Position numbers and translations under genes: made by a program. DNA of 53,372 nt from Clostridium sp. (GTDB lineage Bacteria; Bacteroidota; Bacteroidia; Bacteroidales; Muribaculaceae): contig JAMPGR010000001.1 in the NCBI GenBank assembly GCA_023663805.1, positions 686,777 through 740,148 on the forward strand, read 5' to 3'. The notes below the pieces were generated by a model. The model worked only from the letters and a program-made list of their open reading frames with translations, was not told the DNA's origin and ran no database searches. Of the stretch, positions 45,829 through 53,372 are shown piece by piece. The stretch's first letter is position 1; every line of letters starts with the position of its first letter.

Positions 45829-45889
45829 CTAATGTTGGTTTATTCGGTTTGTATTATTGATTATGAATTTTCGAAGATTTCTCACGCTG

Positions 45890-45897
45890 CAAATATA
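45890..45897 (-). promoter_or_regulatory. Promoter -7 element for the glycosidase operon
   Basis: The minus strand reads TATATTTG followed by C, about 60 bases upstream of the fusion-gene ATG. Between this and the plus-strand promoter lies a small palindrome CGGGTCAAACCCG (45949-45961) that could bind a regulator. Otherwise 45829-46141 has no gene. Confidence 0.65.
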
Positions 45898-46069
45898 CGA
45901 ACAATCTGCCTTCCATTCAGCCAATAGATATTCAACCTTGGATAATTTCGGGTCAAACCCGGCGCAACGGCCCGATTGTCCAGCCCCGTAAAAATCCCGT
46001 CCCGGAACGTTTGACACGATATCGCACGTATTTGAACAGATTTTGCATCTCCGTTATAAAATAGGCAGT

Positions 46070-46077
46070 TAACTTTG
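46070..46077 (+). promoter_or_regulatory. Promoter -7 element for the 960-aa secreted protein gene
   Basis: TAACTTTG followed by CG, about 65 bases upstream of the ATG; the nearest TTTG (46042-46045) is 24 bases away, a little far for -33. Confidence 0.6.
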
Positions 46078-46141
46078 CGACAGATTTTCGAACCATGAAA
46101 TTTTTCGTAATTAATCAATACTAACCCTTTACAATCTCGAC

Positions 46142-49024
46142 ATGAAACAAAGAGACTTTCTTCTGGGTCTGTGTATGATCTCCGGCGGATTCGCGTTCGC
46201 CGCGTCGCCCTACACAGGCACTACCCCCGAGGAGGCATTTGCGAAAGGTGGCAAGTACTACCTTTACCAGGTTGAAACCGGCACATGGCTCCAGACCAAC
46301 CGTAACGACAACGGCGGAGCCTCCTGGACAACCCACGCCGAACTCGGTGGCATCGGACTCGACATCGAACTCCGTCGTCCGAACGAGTCCTTCACCGAAG
46401 GCTACCAGATCTTCTGCAACTTCACCAACAACGGCGAACTGAACGGCTCCGACCAGGACCGCTTCTTCTTCGACCAGGGCGACCGTATGCTGACCGAATG
46501 GATCTTCGAGCCGGTCGAAGGTGGCTACAAGATCATGGTCAAGGCCCGCGACGTGGCCGAAAACCGTCAGGAACGCGACGGTGTCGCCGAAGACCGCTAC
46601 ATCGGCTCGAACGAGTCGAACACCTGGGGTGGTCTCTCTGACGACCCGACCGTAACGACATGGCAACTCGTCTCGCGCGAGGAGCGTATCGAAAAGATGA
46701 AAGCGGAAGCAGCCAAGAACGGTTCGGCCGACGCCACCTTCCTTCTCCCCTGGAACGAACGCGGCCGTAACGACCTCCGCGACCGCGAGTGGACGGTCAA
46801 CGACGTCAACGCCTACGGCGGCGGTATGGGTCTCGACGGCAGCCAGTGGTATCCCGTCATCGAACGCTGGCACCAGATCAGCCACAAGGCATCGATCACC
46901 CTGACCGACATTCCGAACGGAACCTACAGTTTCGCCGTCCAGGGCTACTACCGCGACGGCTCGATCGAGGATGAAGGTGTCCGCCAGCGCGGCAATGCCG
47001 GAACAAGCGAACTTCTCGCCGAATATTTTATCGGCACCGAAGTCGGCAAAATCAAGAGCATCTTCGCCGATGCAAAGAGCGAGTGGCAACCGGGATTCGA
47101 ATACGAAACGATTCTTCTCGACGAAGATCTGATCGAAACAGGCCGCGTATGGACGCCGAACTCGATGACCAACGCAACCGTAGCGTTCCATTCGACCGAC
47201 AACGTCGACGTCATGAGCATGTCGACTCCTTATATGAACGACTGGATCTCCGCCGGTGTTCCCGACGGAACGCTGACCCTCGGCGTTCAGAAACTAGACA
47301 CCGAGCACTACCGCGACTGGTTTATCTACAAGCGTATGTTCCTCCGCTACGACGGCGAGCAGGTCAAGGGAGAGGATATCTCCGGTCTCCAGGCTGATCT
47401 CCGGAAACTGATCGACGAGGCCAAGGGTCTCTATCAGTCCGAGAGCATGAAGGCTTCGATCGCCGAGGCTCAGAACACCCTCGACACCGCAACCGGCTCG
47501 AGCGCACTGATCCAGGCTATCGACAAACTCCAGGCTGCGGTCAACGCAATGAAGGACTCGCAGGGTGTCATCGACAACTATCTCGCAACGCTGAAGTTCT
47601 ACAAAGACGCTGAGGCTCAGGAGAAATTCGACGCTGCCGCCAAACGCTCTGACTACGAGAACGCCCTGAAGACTCTCCGCTTCGCCCGTCGCCGCGCAGC
47701 CCGCGAACAGGTCGAGGATGTCTTCGAGGGTGTCACTGTCGACAAACTCGTCAACGGCGGTGAATACTATCTCTACAATGTCGGCCAGCGCCAGTTCTTC
47801 TCGGGCGGTTCCGACTGGGGCGCACACGCCGCTCTCGCCAACCCGGGTATCGTCCTGACTCTCGAGGCCGACGAAGGCATGGATGACAACAACTTCTTTA
47901 TCCACACCGGCCTGAAGAACGGCGACCAGGATGGCTACGACAAGGCATACCTGAACTATCGCGGCTACTGCGACTGCGCCCGCGTCGACGACTTCTACTT
48001 CCAGCCGGTCGAAGGCAAACCGGGTGTCTATAACATCCTCCAGAACGACTACCGCGACGTCCACATGGCCTGGAATCCCTGGGCTTCTGTTGACCAGCAC
48101 ATGGGCGACGAAACAACCGTCGGCACCGAATGCCGCGACCTCGACCCCGAGGACCTGAACGCACAGTGGAAGGTCATCTCTGTTGAAGAACGCGAAAAGG
48201 CTATCGCAGGCGCTTCGCTCGAACACCCCGTCGACGCTTCGTTCCTGATCAACAACCCCGGTTTCAACCAGCGTCAGAGCGACGAGGGGTGGTCTTCTAC
48301 AGGCGACTGGGCAGGCGACAAGCGCGGCTCGGGCATCTGGGGCCGCGGCTCAAACTACAATGACTTTGCTTACGAATACTGGAACGCCGTCAACTGCGAC
48401 CTGAACCAGATGATCGACTATGACTTCCCCGCCGGTATCTACTGCTTCGAAGTTCAGGGTATCTACCGTAACGGCAGCCACAATGCCCAGGCTACCTACC
48501 GCAACGACGACGCCGACAACCACCTCGCTGGTATCTATGTCGGAGCCGAGGAGGCTCTCCTGCCGAACATTATGGAGGCAATGGACATGTGCCCGGGCGA
48601 AGGCTCGATGGCATATGACATCACCTACGAACAGGATGGCGACGACCTGAAAGAGGTTTCCCGCGAGGCTATCGGTGAATGGGGCGAGTATGTCAACCAC
48701 CTCGAGGCATGGTTCCACGCCGGCTTCTACAAGACCCGCATCGTCTTCGAACACAACGGCGGCGAAATATTCGTCGGCGCGTTCAAGGATGACCAGGCCA
48801 ACGAAGAGGACTGGGTTGTCGTCGACAACTTCCGTATCAAATACTTCGGCAACAACACGACAGTCCAGGAGGTCGAGGGCGCTACCTCGATCGAGGAGAT
48901 CGCCGTCGAAGAGGCTCCGGTCGTCAAAGACAACCGTATCTTCAACCTGATGGGTATCGAGGTCAAGAACCCGACCGTCCCCGGCATCTATATCCAGAAC
49001 GGCAAGAAGTTCATCGTTCGCTAA
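46142..49024 (+). CDS. Large secreted protein with a duplicated beta-rich module and sorting-like tail
   Basis: A 960-residue protein, family not recognised. Signal peptide about 1-21. It holds two copies of one module, about 30-405 and 527-895. Matching landmarks are GGKYYLYQV / GGEYYLYNV, TTWQLVSREERIEK / AQWKVISVEEREKA, IPNGTYSFAVQGYYRDGS / FPAGIYCFEVQGIYRNGS and DWFIYKRMFLRYDG / DWVVVDNFRIKYFG. Each looks like a trefoil-like part followed by a carbohydrate-binding-like beta-sandwich. A helical linker (about 410-520) separates them. The end (IFNLMGIEV...PGIYIQNGKKFIVR) resembles a T9SS-type or cell-surface tail. No catalytic motif is seen. Divergent from the glycosidase operon and just upstream of its regulator, so probably a glycan-binding partner; inference. 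Confidence 0.75.
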   Translation: MKQRDFLLGLCMISGGFAFAASPYTGTTPEEAFAKGGKYYLYQVETGTWLQTNRNDNGGASWTTHAELGGIGLDIELRRPNESFTEGYQIFCNFTNNGELNGSDQDRFFFDQGDRMLTEWIFEPVEGGYKIMVKARDVAENRQERDGVAEDRYIGSNESNTWGGLSDDPTVTTWQLVSREERIEKMKAEAAKNGSADATFLLPWNERGRNDLRDREWTVNDVNAYGGGMGLDGSQWYPVIERWHQISHKASITLTDIPNGTYSFAVQGYYRDGSIEDEGVRQRGNAGTSELLAEYFIGTEVGKIKSIFADAKSEWQPGFEYETILLDEDLIETGRVWTPNSMTNATVAFHSTDNVDVMSMSTPYMNDWISAGVPDGTLTLGVQKLDTEHYRDWFIYKRMFLRYDGEQVKGEDISGLQADLRKLIDEAKGLYQSESMKASIAEAQNTLDTATGSSALIQAIDKLQAAVNAMKDSQGVIDNYLATLKFYKDAEAQEKFDAAAKRSDYENALKTLRFARRRAAREQVEDVFEGVTVDKLVNGGEYYLYNVGQRQFFSGGSDWGAHAALANPGIVLTLEADEGMDDNNFFIHTGLKNGDQDGYDKAYLNYRGYCDCARVDDFYFQPVEGKPGVYNILQNDYRDVHMAWNPWASVDQHMGDETTVGTECRDLDPEDLNAQWKVISVEEREKAIAGASLEHPVDASFLINNPGFNQRQSDEGWSSTGDWAGDKRGSGIWGRGSNYNDFAYEYWNAVNCDLNQMIDYDFPAGIYCFEVQGIYRNGSHNAQATYRNDDADNHLAGIYVGAEEALLPNIMEAMDMCPGEGSMAYDITYEQDGDDLKEVSREAIGEWGEYVNHLEAWFHAGFYKTRIVFEHNGGEIFVGAFKDDQANEEDWVVVDNFRIKYFGNNTTVQEVEGATSIEEIAVEEAPVVKDNRIFNLMGIEVKNPTVPGIYIQNGKKFIVR

Positions 49025-49064
49025 CCGACCGCTGCGGGTTCTTTTACCCGACATGAAATAACAG

Positions 49065-49107
49065 AGACCTCCCCGATTCTCTTTTTCGGAACCGGGGAGG
49101 TCTTTTT
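49065..49107 (+). terminator. Intrinsic terminator after the secreted protein gene
   Basis: AGACCTCCCCG (49065-49075) pairs with CGGGGAGGTCT (49093-49103), followed by a run of T. It ends 27 bases before the regulator ATG, so the regulator has its own transcription. Confidence 0.92.
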
Positions 49108-49133
49108 CGAAAACTTTTTCGTAATTTTACGGC

Positions 49134-52100
49134 ATGAAACCGACCACGTCTTTCGCCCTGATTGTTATCGCATTTCTCTTCTGCGCCAACCTCCTCCAGG
49201 CCCAGGGAGGAGCCCTGACGCTCCACCCGACCGGCGCCGGACAGGAGACAACGAACCTCTCCGCCCTCCATGACCGCTACGGATTCTTGTGGGTCGGCAC
49301 GACAACGGGGCTTGCCTGCTTCGACAGCAACGGAAACGCCGTCAACGGAACCAATTCAGGCATACTGCGCCAGACTTCGAACCAGCGCGTCACGAATATC
49401 TTCGAATCGGGCGACAACATCTGGTTCACGACCCCTACGTCGCTGATGACCTTCGACCGAAGCGAAAACCGAATCAGCCGTTTCCCATTCAAAACGAAAT
49501 ATAACGTCGAAATCGCCTCCCAAATCTCCTCGTTTGCCCAGCCCTCGCGCGACGTGACATGGATTGCCACCCAGGGACAGGGGCTCTTCCGATTCAACAA
49601 CCAAACCAATGAACTGACCCAGGACTCGCGCCACGGCTCGTTCTTCACCGACATAACCGTCGGCAACGACGGGTTCATCTACGCCGCCTCGAACGACGGC
49701 GAAATCCTGCGGTTCGACCCGGCGGGTGAATTCCTCGCGTCGTTCCATATCCCGGGCTACACATCGGCCAGAGCCCACATCTCTCTCGAGCCCCTGAACG
49801 GATATATCTGGATCACAGACGGCTCGAACCTCTACAATCTGGAAATCCTCACCGGAGAGATACTCCACAAACTCTCCGTCACCCCCTCCTCGACAATCAA
49901 CTCAATCATCAAATATGACTCTTCACACCTGCTGCTCGGAACCGCCTCCGACATCAGGCTCTACGATACGACGACAGACCGCGTCTCGACAATCGACATC
50001 GCTTACGACAGCAACAGCCAGACTGACCGCCATTCCCGGCTCGAACGTCTCATCCGGGACTCCGGCGGCGACATACTCGTGATCGACCAGACAGGCGGCG
50101 TTGATATCCTCTGCCGTCAGTCGGGCAACGTCCGCTCCGTCGCTGTTCCCTCCCCATTCTCGACTACCAACCCGGTTCGCGCCCTCGCCGACGACAACCG
50201 CGGCGGAATCTGGATCGGAACCGACAACGGCCTGAACCGCTACGACATCGCAACAGGACTGCTGTCGACCCCCGCCGTTCCGGGTCTGGGAGAAAAGGGG
50301 GTCTCCTCGCTGACCCGCGACGGCGAAAAACTCTGGATCGGAACAATACAGGACGGGCTCTTTCTGTTCGATACGGCAACCGGCAGCGCCCGTCATTTCG
50401 TCAACAATACAGACATCCCCTATTCGATTGTCGGCGACGAAATTATCGATGTGTTCGTCTCCTCGGGCGGCGCAACCTACGTACTGACACGCTGGGGAAT
50501 CTGCCGCTACAACCCGATCGGCGACGAATTCAACACTCTCGCCGAAATCGGCCAGCAGACCGAAATCACGACGATGGCCGAATACTACGACGGCAGCATC
50601 TGGGCAGCCACAGCCGATAACGGCATACTGATTCTCCGCCCCGGCGAAACCCGCTTCGACCGTTTCGACAGCCGGGCGCTGGAAAACGCGACAGTCACGA
50701 TACTTCTTCAGGGGCGTAACGGAACTCTCTGGGCTGCAACCCAGGAGGACGGACTCTTCCGCTATAACAGCGACCGGGGTGATTTCGAGCGGTTCGAGAT
50801 TCCGCTGTTGAACGACCGTCCGATTTCGGCCCTGACCGAAGACTCGAACGGGACACTGTGGGTCATCTCAGGCCAGGATCTGATCCAGCTCCGCGGCGAG
50901 CGGATGAACGAATTCAGTTACTCCCGGCTTCCGTCGTATATGCCGGGATTGCGTCCGGCTATCGTCGTCGACAACGGCGACATTATCCTCGGCGGAAATA
51001 ACGGCTTCCAGATTATCAACCCGAAATCGCTCCCGACCAATGGCAACGACGTCGCGGCCTACCCGACGACTATTACATTCCCGCTGATGGACAACGACGA
51101 GAAGTCGCTCGAACGGCTCGGCGTCAATGTCCTGCTCTATACCCGCGACCGTATTTCGCTCCCCTACGACCACAATTCCTTCACGATCCATCTGACTTCT
51201 ACCCACCCCGCCGAGATGCCCGCCGTCAATTTCGACTATATGCTCGAAGGGGTCGACAAGGGGTGGACCGTCGGGACGACCCAGTCGGAGGTGACCTACA
51301 ACAATCTGCGCCCCGGGACCTACCGGTTCATGGTTCGCCCGAGCGGTCTGAAATATGCTGCCGTAAAGACGCTGACAATCAATGTCTCCCCTCCGTGGTA
51401 CCTGACTGTCTGGGCCTATATCGGCTATGGTCTGGCATTCATCCTGCTGGCAGTCGCTGTCTGGCTATATATCCGCCGTCGTGTGCGCCGCCACTATGCC
51501 GCACGCCTCGAGTCGATGAAGATCCAGAAGGAGAGGGAGTCGTGGGAATCGAAGATGCGCTTCTTTGTCGATCTCGTCCACGAAATCCGTACGCCGCTGA
51601 TGCTCATCTCGCTTCCGCTCGAACAGTTGAACAAACGCCTGCGCGATATCGCCGGAAATCCGTCGCAACTTCTCGACCGCAGCATCCTTGACAACGAAAT
51701 CAGCCACGACCGCCGGTATGTCGGCTCCATGCAGACGAATCTCGACTATCTGCTCGGCATCACGAACGAACTGCTCGATTTCCGAAAGGTCGGCAACAAC
51801 AACGACAGCGGCCTGCAGAATCTGGCGCGACGCCGGTGTGACCTGAACATGCTCCTCGACGAGGTCTGTGTCAGGTTCGAGGAACCGATGTCGGCCGAGA
51901 ACAAAAAAATTACGCTCCATCTGCCGGCCCAGACGGTCGAAGCGTGTGTCGACACAGCGAAACTCGACCGCGTCCTGATGAATCTGATCGGCAACGGACG
52001 GAAATACTGCCGCTCGATGATCGACGTGTCGCTCTCGCTCGACGGGGACAACGCCGTCATATCGATCTCGGACGACGGCCCCGGCATCCCGGAGAACGAA

Positions 52101-53159
52101 CGGGGAAATATCTTCGAACTCTACTACCAGATCAAGGGTGACGAACTCGCGACTTCGCTCGGGACAGGCCTCGGCCTGGCCTATGCAAAACTGATTGCGC
52201 AACTCCACGGGGGACAAATCGAAGTAACACACGCCCCGGGCGGCGGCGCGAGGTTCGTTCTGACACTCCCGACCAGTCTCGAATCCTGCGAGGTCGAACC
52301 GACGGGTGAGATCCTCACCGACACGGCCGTTCCTGCCGAACCGGACGGGGAAACTGCCGCGGCCAATCTTCGCGCTAAAGACACGACAGTGCTCGTCGTC
52401 GATGACAACCGCGAACTGCTCGACATGATTCGCGAGGGACTCGAACCGACCTATAATGTCGTGACGGCCTGCGACGGTGTCGATGCGCTCGAAAAACTGA
52501 AGGAGAACGACATCGATTTTATCGTCAGCGACGTCATGATGCCCCGGATGGACGGAATCGAACTGCTCCAGAAGGTCAAGGGGGACATAAATACCTCCCA
52601 TATCCCCGTTATCATCCTGACAGCCAAAACAAATGCCGAGGCTCGCTCGGAGGGTATGGCAGGCGGGGCCGACATCTATCTCGACAAGCCGTTCTCAATC
52701 CGCAACCTGATTCTCCAGATAGAGAATATCCGCCGTACGCGCCAGCATTTCTACGAACGGCGCCGCGGATCCGAACCGCTCCCCATCGTCGAGGCGGCCG
52801 AAAAGGAGGCTGTCGAAGAGGAGAAACTCCCGGCTCTGAACCGCTACGACCGCGAATTCCTCGAAAAGATGGAGGCGCTGATGAAAGAGAATCTCTCCGA
52901 CGAACAGTTCACAATCGATATCCTCGCCGAAAATCTCAATATGAGCCGATCGAGTTTCTATCGTAAGTTAAAGGCGCTTATCGGTATGACTCCGGTAGAC
53001 TACATGAAGAACTACCGTCTCGACGCGGCGGCGAAGATGTTGCGCGACGGTGCGCGTGTAACGGAGGTGGTTGCATGTGTCGGCTTCGCCTCGACCTCCT
53101 ATTTCGCCAAGTGTTTCAAGGACAAATACGGCGTCGCCCCCCGCGACTACGCGAAGTGA
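49134..53159 (+). CDS. Hybrid two-component system sensor/regulator (HTCS)
   Basis: A 1341-residue protein that senses glycans in the periplasm and activates glycan-use genes. Signal peptide about 1-24; a two-bladed-propeller-like series of Reg_prop repeats (about 40-640; GFLWVGTTTGLACFD, GGIWIGTDNGLNRYD, GTLWAATQEDGLFRYN); Y_Y_Y domain (about 680-755); a transmembrane helix (about 760-780). The cytosolic part has HisKA with His816 (VHEIRTPL), HATPase (DDGPGIP, GTGLGLAYAKL), a REC domain with Asp1133 (SDVMMPRMDG) and an AraC-type HTH (about 1265-1340; LNMSRSSFYRKLKALIGMTP). All signalling residues are intact. It probably controls the divergent glycosidase operon and the 960-aa gene. Confidence 0.97.
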   Translation: MKPTTSFALIVIAFLFCANLLQAQGGALTLHPTGAGQETTNLSALHDRYGFLWVGTTTGLACFDSNGNAVNGTNSGILRQTSNQRVTNIFESGDNIWFTTPTSLMTFDRSENRISRFPFKTKYNVEIASQISSFAQPSRDVTWIATQGQGLFRFNNQTNELTQDSRHGSFFTDITVGNDGFIYAASNDGEILRFDPAGEFLASFHIPGYTSARAHISLEPLNGYIWITDGSNLYNLEILTGEILHKLSVTPSSTINSIIKYDSSHLLLGTASDIRLYDTTTDRVSTIDIAYDSNSQTDRHSRLERLIRDSGGDILVIDQTGGVDILCRQSGNVRSVAVPSPFSTTNPVRALADDNRGGIWIGTDNGLNRYDIATGLLSTPAVPGLGEKGVSSLTRDGEKLWIGTIQDGLFLFDTATGSARHFVNNTDIPYSIVGDEIIDVFVSSGGATYVLTRWGICRYNPIGDEFNTLAEIGQQTEITTMAEYYDGSIWAATADNGILILRPGETRFDRFDSRALENATVTILLQGRNGTLWAATQEDGLFRYNSDRGDFERFEIPLLNDRPISALTEDSNGTLWVISGQDLIQLRGERMNEFSYSRLPSYMPGLRPAIVVDNGDIILGGNNGFQIINPKSLPTNGNDVAAYPTTITFPLMDNDEKSLERLGVNVLLYTRDRISLPYDHNSFTIHLTSTHPAEMPAVNFDYMLEGVDKGWTVGTTQSEVTYNNLRPGTYRFMVRPSGLKYAAVKTLTINVSPPWYLTVWAYIGYGLAFILLAVAVWLYIRRRVRRHYAARLESMKIQKERESWESKMRFFVDLVHEIRTPLMLISLPLEQLNKRLRDIAGNPSQLLDRSILDNEISHDRRYVGSMQTNLDYLLGITNELLDFRKVGNNNDSGLQNLARRRCDLNMLLDEVCVRFEEPMSAENKKITLHLPAQTVEACVDTAKLDRVLMNLIGNGRKYCRSMIDVSLSLDGDNAVISISDDGPGIPENERGNIFELYYQIKGDELATSLGTGLGLAYAKLIAQLHGGQIEVTHAPGGGARFVLTLPTSLESCEVEPTGEILTDTAVPAEPDGETAAANLRAKDTTVLVVDDNRELLDMIREGLEPTYNVVTACDGVDALEKLKENDIDFIVSDVMMPRMDGIELLQKVKGDINTSHIPVIILTAKTNAEARSEGMAGGADIYLDKPFSIRNLILQIENIRRTRQHFYERRRGSEPLPIVEAAEKEAVEEEKLPALNRYDREFLEKMEALMKENLSDEQFTIDILAENLNMSRSSFYRKLKALIGMTPVDYMKNYRLDAAAKMLRDGARVTEVVACVGFASTSYFAKCFKDKYGVAPRDYAK

Positions 53160-53372
53160 TTGCCCCTCGACCCGATCCGGCCCAGCCCCCCAACCCCCTA
53201 AAGGGGGAGCCGCTGACACAACCAAGCCTAATACGCCGATTATAGGTTATTTATCACAAGGACGCGGCCTACCGCAGAAGCGTACCCCCCACTGGTTATC
53301 AACGCTCTATCAACACCACCCCCTTTAGGGGGCCGGGGGGCCGGGCCGGGGGCCGGTGCCGGGGGCTGCCTT
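53160..53372. repeat. Intergenic repeat DNA with two more CCCCCTTTAGGGGG copies
   Basis: Copies at 53184-53210 (reversed) and 53318-53340 match the repeat at 84-107; the reversed copy also shares a flanking GGTTGTGTC-like segment with it. A GGACGCGGC segment at 53262 resembles the GGACGC repeats near 34145. No gene is visible in the remaining bases; any gene here continues past the window. Confidence 0.6.

Overview
The window looks like a GC-rich (roughly 57-60% in genes) Bacteroidales chromosome, most likely a gut organism of the Muribaculaceae or a related family. Supporting signs are promoters of the Bacteroidetes type (TAnnTTTG at -7, often TTTG near -33), few recognisable Shine-Dalgarno sequences, the pyrB-pyrI-flavin reductase-glyA order, a glycine-lipid glsA/glsB pair, YidC with a large periplasmic domain, and a glycan-degradation locus controlled by a hybrid two-component regulator. 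The genus cannot be fixed from the sequence alone.

Layout. 1-2.9 kb: ilvE with an HDIG hydrolase downstream (minus), divergent from a TlpA-like lipoprotein (plus). 3.0-10.0 kb: an apparent minus-strand operon topA, RluA-type pseudouridine synthase, Xaa-Pro aminopeptidase, gamma-carbonic anhydrase, ychF, followed by the decayed tail of a gene. 10.1-13.8 kb: a DJ-1/PfpI gene (minus), the FMN transferase apbE and the glycine-lipid pair glsA-glsB (plus). 14-17 kb: a membrane-bound TPR/HTH regulator and a Crp/Fnr regulator (both minus) with a probable orphan small RNA between them. 17-21.7 kb: pyrG-yidC and a DUF3298 lipoprotein (minus). 22-26 kb: acpP-fabF (plus) facing pnp (minus), with a 9-bp tandem repeat array between two terminators. 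26.2-33.1 kb: an eight-gene plus-strand run pyrB, pyrI, flavin reductase, glyA, lgt, a bioD::exonuclease fusion, a small membrane protein and an MscS channel, followed by tRNA-Phe.

33.3-34.3 kb holds no intact gene but is rich in palindromic repeats. It marks the border with an accessory glycan locus (34.3-53.2 kb). The locus has a tight five-gene minus-strand operon: a 1525-aa glutaminase-like/GH2 fusion, GH92, GH125, GH127 and an acyltransferase. Divergent from it are a 960-aa secreted protein built from two copies of one module, and a complete hybrid two-component sensor/regulator. GH92 and GH125 point to alpha-mannosides or N-glycan-like substrates. No SusC/SusD pair is present.

Most notable are the BioD-exonuclease fusion, the glutaminase/GH2 fusion, the duplicated secreted protein, the small RNA candidate at about 15997-16163, and several repeat families, two of which recur near both ends of the window.
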